Shown: piece by piece, positions 7,857 to 14,405 of the stretch | Numbering within the stretch: the first letter of the stretch is position 1 | Layout: each line of letters starts with the position of its first letter | Source of the DNA: an uncultured Clostridia bacterium | Lineage (GTDB): Bacteria; Bacillota; Clostridia; TANB77; CAG-508 | Assembly: GCA_948530865.1 (NCBI GenBank) | Contig: CAOTKV010000029.1 | Location: 1-16,541, forward strand | Direction of reading: 5' to 3' | Length of the DNA: 16,541 nucleotides | Position numbers and translations under genes: made by a program | Notes under the pieces: model-generated | The model's input: the letters and a program-made list of their open reading frames with translations, nothing else | Told to the model about the DNA's origin: nothing | Databases searched by the model: none

Positions 7857-8603
7857 ATGAATAAAGAAAAAATTTTATCTAATGCAAATAAGCTTTTAAT
7901 TATGTATAATAATGGTGAACTTGGTGGAGAAATAATGCCTGAAGATGCAAATCCGAATTTAGAAAAAAGTTCTTTAGAAAATTATTTATATTTTACTTTA
8001 CCAATGGCTCTTAATTATCAAAGAAATTCTTACAAACTTTGGGAAAGTGCATTAAAAACTTATAATGATTCTAAAACAAAATTTGTTTTTAATCCAAAGT
8101 CATGTTTAGAAAAGTCTTTTGAAGAAGTTCAATATGCACTCACAAAATATAAAGTTGCTCTTCAAAAGCAAAAACAAACAGAAATATGGATTTCATTATG
8201 CAATACTTTTATGAATTTATTTGATGGAGATATTCGAAAGCTATTTGATAATTTTGATAATGATGTTGAAAAAATTAGATTCTTTATTCAAAAAGAAAAT
8301 AAGAACATGTTTCCTTATCTTTCTGGGACAAAAATATGCAACTATTGGTTATATGTAATTTATCAATATACTGATAGAATATATAAGAATATTGAACAAT
8401 TAACAGTTGCTCCCGATACTCATGTATGTAAAGCAACTCATAAGCTTGGACTAATTGATGATGATGAATTTAATTCTAGTAATGTTCAATTAATTGTTAT
8501 AAATAGATGGAAAGATTTATTTGAAAACACAAATTATAAACCTATTGATATTCACACTCCACTTTGGCTTTGGAGTAGAAATGGATTTAAAGAGATAAAA
8601 TAA
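7857..8603 (+). CDS. Probable HhH-GPD superfamily DNA glycosylase-like protein
   Basis: A 248-aa soluble protein without signal peptide. The C-terminal part carries the hallmarks of helix-hairpin-helix base-excision glycosylases. FPYLSGTKICN (152-162) fits the hairpin GxKxxN pattern (compare GRKTAN in Nth), putting K159 at the catalytic lysine position. APDTHVCKATHKLGL (185-199) fits the (V)DTHV..RLGL segment that holds the catalytic aspartate (D187). The Lys-Asp spacing is 28 residues against 18 in Nth, so an insertion must be assumed. The C-terminal FeS cysteine cluster of Nth is absent. The N-terminal 110 residues are helical and unfamiliar. It starts after AAGGAG and is divergent from the ABC exporter. 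The family call rests on motif reading only; an uncharacterised relative of the AlkA/Ogg class is equally possible. Confidence 0.55.
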   Translation: MNKEKILSNANKLLIMYNNGELGGEIMPEDANPNLEKSSLENYLYFTLPMALNYQRNSYKLWESALKTYNDSKTKFVFNPKSCLEKSFEEVQYALTKYKVALQKQKQTEIWISLCNTFMNLFDGDIRKLFDNFDNDVEKIRFFIQKENKNMFPYLSGTKICNYWLYVIYQYTDRIYKNIEQLTVAPDTHVCKATHKLGLIDDDEFNSSNVQLIVINRWKDLFENTNYKPIDIHTPLWLWSRNGFKEIK

Positions 8604-8619
8604 AATTTGGAGGAAAATT

Positions 8620-8643
8620 ATGAATAAAAATGATTTATATTAG
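8620..8643 (+). other. Seven-codon ORF with strong ribosome site and triple stop (gene remnant?)
   Basis: GGAGGAAAATT precedes an ATG, and the frame reads MNKNDLY before three consecutive in-frame TAG codons (8641-8649). It lies 16 nt after the 7857 gene and before the terminator. The ribosome site is as good as that of the real genes, so it could be the start of a deleted gene or a translated tiny peptide. Confidence 0.35.
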
Positions 8644-8661
8644 TAGTAGAAAAAAATAACA

Positions 8662-8693
8662 TAAAAGCCCACCCAAATCAAATTGGGTGGGCT
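8662..8693. terminator. Bidirectional intrinsic terminator between convergent genes
   Basis: An 11-bp perfect stem AGCCCACCCAA (8666-8676) pairs with 8683-8693 across a 6-nt loop. On the minus strand it is followed by UUUUAU, which suits the lipoprotein operon. On the plus strand it is followed only by CTTAATATT, a weaker signal for the 7857 gene. Confidence 0.85.
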
Positions 8694-8716
8694 CTTAATA
8701 TTAAGATTAATATTAA

Positions 8717-9247
8717 TTAATAATCTTTGGGTAAGGACCATTCCTCGCATTTTTCAGCAGGGATTTTACTCTGTGACACACGTATTGCATGCTCTACATA
8801 TTCTGGCGTAATATTACCTTCCTCATCAGCAGCAAGAATCCAAGTTGCTGATGTACTCAGCCCATTAGTATAAATACCATTGGGCTCAGCCTGGGCTACA
8901 ACCGCACCGCTTGAATTATAGTATACTTGGTCTGGTGAAGTTATACTCGCTGAGTATGGAATTCCGTATCCAATGCATTTTCCCTCATATATCCATTTAC
9001 CAGTATATTCACTTTTGGTATACCAATAGCAAATGAGTTTGGGATTATCCCTCAACTCATATATTTCCTTGAGTTGGGAATATTCGAAGAAATTTGCAAG
9101 ATCAGGATATCCAACCTGATCTGATATTTTTGATTTCATTTCCTCAGAATACTCGTTATCCTTACGAGCAGCTTCATTTCCACACGCTGTTAATGCAACT
9201 AACATAATCGTAAGAATCGCCAAAAGTAAAATTGTATTTTTTCTCAT
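8717..9247 (-). CDS. Uncharacterised lipoprotein, 176 aa
   Basis: A secreted, membrane-anchored lipoprotein. A basic N-terminus and hydrophobic stretch (6-19) lead to the lipobox LTAC with lipidated C22, then a charged linker and a soluble domain rich in Tyr and Trp (for example ICYWYTKSEYTGKWIYEG). I do not know its function. From memory it resembles conserved small lipoproteins on large mobile elements of Clostridia, but this is unverified. Its ATG directly follows the stop codon of the upstream gene (TAAATG), and the Shine-Dalgarno AGGAGGT lies inside that gene's last codons, so the two are translationally coupled. G+C is higher than in surrounding genes (23 of 60 at 8761-8820). Confidence 0.75.
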   Translation of the reverse strand: MRKNTILLLAILTIMLVALTACGNEAARKDNEYSEEMKSKISDQVGYPDLANFFEYSQLKEIYELRDNPKLICYWYTKSEYTGKWIYEGKCIGYGIPYSASITSPDQVYYNSSGAVVAQAEPNGIYTNGLSTSATWILAADEEGNITPEYVEHAIRVSQSKIPAEKCEEWSLPKDY

Positions 9248-9625
9248 TTAGTTACCTCCTCTTAAGCAATCTCTATAAAAGTTTATAAGGTCACGATTTT
9301 CGATTTCATCAGTATCCAAATTCGGGTATCTGTCAGAAACCCACTGCATAATTGTGTTACGATCAGCATCATTATCTGCTTTATTGTACTCCTGATACCG
9401 ATCTGCAAGAAATTGTGCTGCACTTTCTGTATAGGCAGTTGAGTGCTTAAAAATCTCCCGATCTGCCTCGACAGCAAATCTCTTATATCCGAAGCCAATC
9501 ACTCCGCAGACAATTACCAACAATACAGCAATAATCACACCACGACTGAAAACCTTTCCAAGGATATAATCACCCTCTCTAAATTCTCTGTCAGTGGTTC
9601 TTTTAAACTCATTGTTTAATCTCAT
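9248..9625 (-). CDS. Uncharacterised single-pass membrane protein, 125 aa
   Basis: A cytoplasmic N-terminus of about 28 residues is followed by one membrane span (about 29-46, GVIIAVLLVIVCGVIGFG) and then an acidic extracytoplasmic helical domain (47-125). The topology places the soluble part on the same side as the lipoprotein encoded immediately downstream, so the two may interact at the cell surface (inference). AGGAGGT lies five bases before the ATG. It is the first gene of a two-gene operon driven by the promoter at 9738-9766. Base composition matches the lipoprotein gene rather than the flanking ABC genes. Confidence 0.7.
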   Translation of the reverse strand: MRLNNEFKRTTDREFREGDYILGKVFSRGVIIAVLLVIVCGVIGFGYKRFAVEADREIFKHSTAYTESAAQFLADRYQEYNKADNDADRNTIMQWVSDRYPNLDTDEIENRDLINFYRDCLRGGN

Positions 9626-9685
9626 TGAATACCTCCTATTGTTTTGTGTTGATTGTTGACAGGTAACATAACTTGGTAAATTTTT

Positions 9686-9703
9686 TTACATATGGTCCCT
9701 CCT
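9686..9703 (-). promoter_or_regulatory. AUG-stop mini-ORF with strong Shine-Dalgarno in the leader
   Basis: Minus-strand AGGAGGGACC (9694-9703) is followed, after two bases, by ATG (9689-9691) and immediately TAA (9686-9688). It lies about 45 nt downstream of the promoter -10 and 60 nt before the first real gene. A start codon followed directly by a stop could stall ribosomes or set mRNA stability, or it may be a relic of a lost gene. Confidence 0.4.
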
Positions 9704-9737
9704 ATTCTAATATTGTCAATGTACAATTACGTTTTAC

Positions 9738-9766
9738 ATTATACTACATTTTTCTTTATTGTACAA
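9738..9766 (-). promoter_or_regulatory. Promoter of the 9625-8717 operon
   Basis: -35 TTGTAC (9761-9766), a 17-bp spacer and -10 TATAAT (9738-9743) on the minus strand. The -35 sits in TTGTACA, and a second TTGTACA occurs about 40 bp downstream, after the start site (around 9719-9725). TGTACA is itself palindromic, so the pair could be a repressor site. Confidence 0.65.
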
Positions 9767-9857
9767 GTGTTAACATAATTTTTATCACTTGTTTTAAATC
9801 TCTTTATTACATCTCCATATATATATTATTAAAATAAAAGATTCATCTAAAGAATAA

Positions 9858-11096
9858 CTATTCTACTTGATGTTTAGCATAAATTCTTTTTGCCAATATT
9901 AATGTAATAATCATTATAAAAATATATGAAAAAATAGTCATTGTAGGTAGATCAAAAATAATACTTCCAATCTTATAAGATATCATTTTGGTAAAATTTG
10001 AATAAATTGCATTATATGGCATTAAAAATAGTATTTTATTTATAATTCCAAACCCAGATTTTACACTTAAAAATACTGGTAGCATTATAATACAAAGATC
10101 AATTACTAATGTACTTATAGGATTTTTTATTTTTGAAGATAAAAATAATGTTAGTCCTACAATTCCAAAAAGTACTGCATAAGAAATAAATATATTATAT
10201 ATAAGTGATTGTGCAAATGTTAAATTATATGGGCTTAAAATATTCAAAAGTTGTATTGGAAGATTTCCTCCATCTGTACCAAACACTAACAATACAGCAA
10301 ATATTGCGAATATTAAATATATTGCAAATACAAGACTTGAAAATATATATGAAGCAATTATTTTGGCTGTCGCCCCTTTACTTTTTCCATACTTAGTAGT
10401 TAGTAATATTTTATCTGTTCCATTTTGATATTCCCCTGAAAAAACTGATGCTATACATATACAAATTGCAATTAAACCAATAATAAGCATTTCATAAGTA
10501 CTATACAAATTTGAATATCCAAAATAAAAATCATATTCAAAAGGTATATTTACACTTTTAGATTTTTCTATCCAATATTCTTTTTCCTTTTCTGTATATG
10601 ATCTTCCTTTATAATCTTGACTCGAAACTATAATCTCTTCTATTCTTTTTTCTCTGCTTTCATAAAAATCTTTTTGATTTTCTAAATCTAATGTAAATAA
10701 TCCATTTATATAATTATCTCCATATACATGATTTATGTTAGTTAGTAAATTAAGTCTGTTATTTAGATATTTATTATATATTTCTCGACTAAAATCTTTT
10801 TCACCATAACTATTTATAACAATATTATCTGTATTGTTATTCAATTCTTGCAATCTTTTTATTTCATCAAAAATTTTTTCATTTGTTAATATTCCTGAAA
10901 TTTCATTTATCTGCTTCTTTCTAAGAATAATTGCATCTTTTCCTTTATAAGATTCTCCATTTTCATCTGTTGCCAAAAAGTCTGTTCCAGATAAAGAAAA
11001 TAATAAAATTATCAAAAATAAGCAACTTATAATTACAACAATGTTCATCTTTTTATTAAATATTTTTTTTAATTCGTATCTTACTAATGTTCCCAT
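9858..11096 (-). CDS. ABC-2 type transporter permease
   Basis: A 412-aa membrane component of an ABC transporter. A short cytoplasmic start (YELKKIFNKK) leads into TM1 (about 18-36). A large extracytoplasmic helical domain (about 40-195) follows, then five further hydrophobic segments (near 200-218, 245-272, 295-325, 330-350 and 385-405). The cytoplasmic loop FSGEYQNGTDKILLTTKYGK (220-239) is typical of the ABC-2 permeases whose ATPase is encoded separately. It starts 16 nt after the ATPase gene with AGGAGG upstream. The pair probably exports a peptide, lipid or antibiotic; the substrate cannot be read. It is the last gene of the sigma-factor operon, and I see no strong terminator after it. 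Confidence 0.85.
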   Translation of the reverse strand: MGTLVRYELKKIFNKKMNIVVIISCLFLIILLFSLSGTDFLATDENGESYKGKDAIILRKKQINEISGILTNEKIFDEIKRLQELNNNTDNIVINSYGEKDFSREIYNKYLNNRLNLLTNINHVYGDNYINGLFTLDLENQKDFYESREKRIEEIIVSSQDYKGRSYTEKEKEYWIEKSKSVNIPFEYDFYFGYSNLYSTYEMLIIGLIAICICIASVFSGEYQNGTDKILLTTKYGKSKGATAKIIASYIFSSLVFAIYLIFAIFAVLLVFGTDGGNLPIQLLNILSPYNLTFAQSLIYNIFISYAVLFGIVGLTLFLSSKIKNPISTLVIDLCIIMLPVFLSVKSGFGIINKILFLMPYNAIYSNFTKMISYKIGSIIFDLPTMTIFSYIFIMIITLILAKRIYAKHQVE

Positions 11097-11112
11097 ATTA
11101 TAAACAACCTCC

Positions 11113-11979
11113 TTATTTTTCTTGAAAATAAGCCAAATATAAATCTTCTAAATTAGGTTCAATATTGACCGCATTTAATGTTGGCTTTTCATCACTTACA
11201 ATTCTAAGTTCTACAAAGTCTTTTTCTTGATGAATATTTATAATGCAATATTCACTATTTAAGGTGTCAACCTCTTGTCTACTATAAGCTAAACATTTCC
11301 AAACTTTACCTTGTAAATTTCGTATAAGTTCTTCTGGCGTTCCTGACAATATTTTTTCCCCCTCTTTCATAACTATAATTTTATCTGCAATAAATTCTAT
11401 ATCAGATACAATATGAGTAGATAATATGACAATTTTATCTTTTGAAAATCCACTTATTAAATTTCTAAATTTTACTCTTTCTTTAGGGTCAAGTCCTGTT
11501 GTTGGCTCATCTAATATTAGTATTTTAGGATTATTAAGCATTGCCTGTGCAATTCCCAATCTTTGTTTCATTCCACCTGAAAATGTTTTTATTTTTTGTT
11601 TTCTTTCCTTTTCTAAATTTACAATCTGTAACAATTCATTTACTCGCATTTCAGCTTTTTGTTTTGATATTCCTTTCAATGCTGATATATACATTAAAAA
11701 ATCATAAGCTGTAAAATCTGGATAATATCCAAAATCTTGTGGCAAATATCCAATAAGTGCTCTATAATCTTCTCCCAATTTTTGAATATTTTTTCCATTA
11801 TATTTTATTTGACCTGATGTAGGCTTTTGAATATCACAAATCATCCTCATAAGTGTTGTTTTTCCAGCTCCATTTGCTCCAAGTAACCCATAAATTCCTT
11901 CATTCAATTTTGACTCGAATCTATCAACTGCTATTTTATTTTTATATTGTTTAGTTAATCTATCTATTGTAAGTTCCAT
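11113..11979 (-). CDS. ABC transporter ATP-binding protein
   Basis: A 288-aa cytosolic ATPase partner of the downstream permease. Walker A GANGAGKTT lies at 34-42, Q-loop LPQDFGYYP at 79-87, signature FSGGMKQR at 133-140, and Walker B ILILDE at 153-158 followed by PTTGLDP. A switch histidine lies in STHIVSD. A C-terminal accessory region (about 215-288) follows the ATPase core, as in BcrA/CcmA-type ATPases. The ATG at 11979 lies inside the 3' end of the preceding membrane-protein gene (16-bp overlap), with AGGAGG upstream, so the two are coupled. Its operon is headed by an ECF sigma factor, which suggests stress-induced export or self-protection (inference). Confidence 0.92.
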   Translation of the reverse strand: MELTIDRLTKQYKNKIAVDRFESKLNEGIYGLLGANGAGKTTLMRMICDIQKPTSGQIKYNGKNIQKLGEDYRALIGYLPQDFGYYPDFTAYDFLMYISALKGISKQKAEMRVNELLQIVNLEKERKQKIKTFSGGMKQRLGIAQAMLNNPKILILDEPTTGLDPKERVKFRNLISGFSKDKIVILSTHIVSDIEFIADKIIVMKEGEKILSGTPEELIRNLQGKVWKCLAYSRQEVDTLNSEYCIINIHQEKDFVELRIVSDEKPTLNAVNIEPNLEDLYLAYFQEK

Positions 11980-12707
11980 ATAAAATCTTCCTCCTTTTCA
12001 TATATTTCATAAACATTTTTTACAAAATAATATATAGCTATTATTAATAAAACTGCCCATATTAAAGTATTTGAGGTCTCATAGACATAAGGAAATTTTA
12101 TATCAATTATTACTAATATGGCATTTACAAAAATCATAGATATAAAGCTTATTAATTCATTTGATTTACTTTTCAACATTCTAATTATTCCTATATTAAT
12201 AGCATTTGTTATCATGAATGGTACTAAAAAATATAAAATTAACAAAGAAATTGAATATTTAAAATAGCTTCCAGCTACAATTGCAAATATTGTCATAATA
12301 CATAAATTTATAAATGCATATATTATCAATTTTATTAAAATTAACTCTTTTAAATTTAATTTACAACTTATCTCAATTTCATACATATTATATTTAAAAC
12401 TTTTTTCTAGTTCTATCATTTGAAGAAGTACAAGTACTGGCATTACTGTTGATAGTATTAATCTTGTTTTTTCAAATCCAACAGAAGTTATTATACTTAT
12501 TCCTAATATCAATAATATAGATTGAAAAATAATTGTTTTTTTACTTAAAAATGGAATGTATCTTTTTACTTTTCCAAGATAATTTTCTTTTACCTGTATA
12601 TCAATTTTGTCTATTTCAATTTTTAAATTTTCTATTGTTTTATTTTTCTTTTGCTCATCTATTTGAATTGATATATTTTCATTTAAAAATTTTTTCAAAT
12701 CTCTCAT
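11964..12707 (-). CDS. Membrane protein, possible anti-sigma factor, 247 aa
   Basis: The family is not recognised. The product has a charged cytoplasmic N-terminus of about 58 residues, then about six hydrophobic segments (roughly 60-80, 85-100, 125-150, 152-178, 188-208 and 212-232). It starts one base inside the sigma-factor stop codon (TAATG), the classic position for an anti-sigma factor that binds its co-encoded ECF sigma at the membrane. The cytoplasmic tail plus membrane domain fits that role, but no ZAS-type Cys/His motif is visible. It could equally be an extra permease subunit, since it also overlaps the ATPase gene. The coupling is seen; the function is inference. Confidence 0.65.
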   Translation of the reverse strand: MRDLKKFLNENISIQIDEQKKNKTIENLKIEIDKIDIQVKENYLGKVKRYIPFLSKKTIIFQSILLILGISIITSVGFEKTRLILSTVMPVLVLLQMIELEKSFKYNMYEIEISCKLNLKELILIKLIIYAFINLCIMTIFAIVAGSYFKYSISLLILYFLVPFMITNAINIGIIRMLKSKSNELISFISMIFVNAILVIIDIKFPYVYETSNTLIWAVLLIIAIYYFVKNVYEIYEKEEDFIWNLQ

Positions 12708-13237
12708 TAATAAAAATCATCCTTTCTAAAAGCTTTATTTAATTTTTCAAGACCTTGCTTTAATCTCGATTTAACAGTTGGTACTTTTTCATTAATCATT
12801 TTAGCTATGTCTTTAATTTTTAAATCTTCATAATATTTTAAAATAATTACTTCTTTTTGCTTTTCTGGCAATCCATTTAAAGCTTTCATAATTATATCTT
12901 TTTGCTCAAATTTTCCTAATTCATTTAAAGAATCATTATCATAATCATTTGTATTATCTAACTCTTCTAAATTTGTACTTTTTTCATAAAAGTAATTATT
13001 ACAAACGTTTACAGCAATTGTAAGTATATAATTTTTTAGTTTTCCTTTATGCTTATAACTTTCTATATATTTAATTAGTTTTAAAAATGTTTCTTGTGTT
13101 AAATCATAAGAAATCGAGGCATTTCCAGTTTTGTAATAACAAAATCTATAAATATTGTCATAGTATTTTTGAATTAATTCTTCTAATAATTCTTTTTCAC
13201 CATGTTGTATTCTATAAATTAATTCTTTATCTTCCAA
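12707..13237 (-). CDS. ECF-type RNA polymerase sigma factor
   Basis: A 176-aa extracytoplasmic-function sigma factor that directs RNA polymerase to stress-response promoters. Region 2 (about 1-85) contains YYDNIYRFCYYKTG and DLTQETFLKLIKYIESYK. A short acidic linker (about 90-110) joins it to region 4 (about 118-168), with LPEKQKEVIILKYYEDL and the helix-turn-helix IKDIAKMINEKVPTVKSRL. The start is a TTG codon: AGGAGG lies eight bases upstream and no ATG fits. A TTG start may keep expression low. It is the first gene of a four-gene operon with overlapping junctions. I find no clear ECF-type -35 AAC motif upstream. Confidence 0.9.
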   Translation of the reverse strand: MEDKELIYRIQHGEKELLEELIQKYYDNIYRFCYYKTGNASISYDLTQETFLKLIKYIESYKHKGKLKNYILTIAVNVCNNYFYEKSTNLEELDNTNDYDNDSLNELGKFEQKDIIMKALNGLPEKQKEVIILKYYEDLKIKDIAKMINEKVPTVKSRLKQGLEKLNKAFRKDDFY

Positions 13238-13294
13238 AAACTATACCTCCTTCTTTTATAAATGCATTTACATATAATATAACCTTAAAAATGC

Positions 13295-13335
13295 AAAAAA
13301 AGATTTAAAATTTTATTAAATTTTAAATCTTTTTT
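13295..13335. terminator. Bidirectional AT-rich intrinsic terminator
   Basis: A 12-bp perfect stem GATTTAAAATTT (13302-13313) pairs with 13318-13329 around loop TATT. It is flanked by A7 (13295-13301) and T6 (13330-13335), which gives U-runs on both strands. It stops transcripts of the 13399 gene before the sigma-factor operon. Confidence 0.75.
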
Positions 13336-13398
13336 ATAAAAAACAAAATGTAATATCATTCAGTTCTAGAATCTATTAGTTAATTTGTAATTCAATAT

Positions 13399-13572
13399 TT
13401 ATTTATCTTCTTCTAAATTTTCTAAAGCAGTTTTAACAGCTTCTATAACAAATGCTGTAAATGTACATTCTTTTCCTTGAATAGCTTTTTCAACATCTTC
13501 AATTACATTATTAGGAAAACGTATGCATTTATTAGTTGTTGATGGTGTTACAGGTATTTTAAATTTTTTCAT
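13399..13572 (-). CDS. Ribbon-helix-helix (YlcI/YnfO or CopG-like) DNA-binding protein
   Basis: A 57-aa protein with a flexible N-terminus, a predicted beta-strand TNKCIRFP (14-21), helix NNVIEDVEKAI (22-32) and helix FTAFVIEAVKTALENL. This is the ribbon-helix-helix layout of small dimeric repressors and antitoxins. The start at 13572 is chosen because GGAGAT lies seven bases upstream; an ATG 21 bases earlier (13593) has no ribosome site. It is divergent from the zinc-ribbon gene, with a long inverted repeat between them that is a natural autoregulatory operator. No toxin gene lies next to it, so a plain repressor is more likely than an antitoxin. Confidence 0.75.
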   Translation of the reverse strand: MKKFKIPVTPSTTNKCIRFPNNVIEDVEKAIQGKECTFTAFVIEAVKTALENLEEDK

Positions 13573-13605
13573 TTTTTTATCTCCGCAATACATTTATATA
13601 TACAT

Positions 13606-13676
13606 AGTATAACCAAAAATATATATTTAATATGCATAACAAATGTATTGCATATTAAATTATTTTATGCTATTAT
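13606..13676. promoter_or_regulatory. Divergent promoters and 12-12-12 inverted-repeat operator
   Basis: ATTTAATATGCA (13625-13636) and TGCATATTAAAT (13649-13660) are perfect inverted 12-mers separated by 12 bp. The plus-strand promoter uses -35 TTGCAT (13648-13653), embedded in the right arm, 17 bp, and -10 TATTAT (13671-13676). The minus-strand promoter has -10 TATACT (13606-13611), with its -35 region in the left arm. A dimer or tetramer bound here would block both. A further inverted pair, GCAATACATTT (13585-13595) and AAATGTATTGC (13641-13651), overlaps this region. Confidence 0.6.
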
Positions 13677-13711
13677 CAATTATATAATTTCAAAAAATAG
13701 AGGAATAAATT

Positions 13712-14338
13712 ATGGCAATGAAAAAATGCAAAGAATGCGGTGAAGAAATCAGCTCATCTGCAAAAAAATGTCCAAAATGTGGAAAGGATCAAAGGAACTT
13801 TTATATGAAACATCCTGTACTTTATACAATTATAATTCTTATTTTAATTGGTGCTTTTGCAAGCTCTGGAAATAATTCAAATACTAATACTACTACAACA
13901 TCTTCAACTCCTACTCAAAAACAGGAGACAGTTTATGCTGTCGGTGATACTATCACTAATGGAGATTATGAAATAACAATACAAAATGTTAATGAAGCAA
14001 AAAAAGTTGGAACACAATATTTAAATTCCTCTCCTGCTGAAGGGGGAATATATGTATGTGTAGACTTTAATTATAAAAATATTTCATCTCAACCAATAAA
14101 TAGTTGGAAATTTCCTACTATTGCTCTTGTTGATTCAAGTAATGTAGAATATAGTTCTGATATCAGCGCTAGTTCATATTATGCAACAGAAAAAGATCCA
14201 GATAGAAAAGTTTTGAGTGATTTAAATCCTGGAATTACAGTTACAGATAATAAAGTTTTTGAAATATCTTCTGAAAGTTATAATCAAGGTGAATGGTATT
14301 TAGTAGTTGATAAAGATATAAAAATAAAAGTTAAATAA
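13712..14338 (+). CDS. Zinc-ribbon membrane-anchored protein with DUF4352/Telokin-like domain
   Basis: A 208-aa protein. The N-terminal zinc ribbon has C6-x2-C9 and C20-x2-C23 (CKECG...CPKCG). A single membrane span follows (about 34-52), then a Ser/Thr/Asn-rich linker (53-72) and an extracytoplasmic immunoglobulin-like domain (about 75-208). The domain starts with VYAVGDTITNGDYEITI and includes YVCVDFNYKNIS, the pattern of DUF4352 proteins. The role of this family is not established; it is common on Firmicute surfaces and on prophages. ATG 13712 has GAGG eight bases upstream; ATG 13718 is a possible alternative. It is divergent from the ribbon-helix-helix gene and probably controlled through the shared operator. 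Confidence 0.8.
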   Translation: MAMKKCKECGEEISSSAKKCPKCGKDQRNFYMKHPVLYTIIILILIGAFASSGNNSNTNTTTTSSTPTQKQETVYAVGDTITNGDYEITIQNVNEAKKVGTQYLNSSPAEGGIYVCVDFNYKNISSQPINSWKFPTIALVDSSNVEYSSDISASSYYATEKDPDRKVLSDLNPGITVTDNKVFEISSESYNQGEWYLVVDKDIKIKVK

Positions 14339-14360
14339 TCTTTATAAATATGTATATAAA

Positions 14361-14395
14361 AAGCATTATGTTATAAAATAACATAATGCTTTTTT
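14361..14395. terminator. Bidirectional intrinsic terminator
   Basis: GCATTATGTTAT (14363-14374) pairs perfectly with 14378-14389, with T6 after it on the plus strand and an A-run before it (U-run on the minus strand). It ends both the 13712 gene and the convergent 14406-14999 gene. Confidence 0.85.
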
Positions 14396-14405
14396 GGTAT
14401 ACCTT

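Noticed and set aside
9283..9498. 71-aa minus-strand ORF inside the 9248-9625 gene
   Set aside because: It is an out-of-frame overlap with a gene that has a clear ribosome site and operon position.
9826..9860. AGATTCATCT followed by A/T run as terminator of the ABC-2 permease operon
   Set aside because: The palindrome can form only about four base pairs with a two-base loop; it is not a credible terminator.
13399..13572. Antitoxin of a type II toxin-antitoxin pair
   Set aside because: The fold fits, but the only close partners are a divergent zinc-ribbon surface protein and a sigma operon behind a terminator; no toxin is present.
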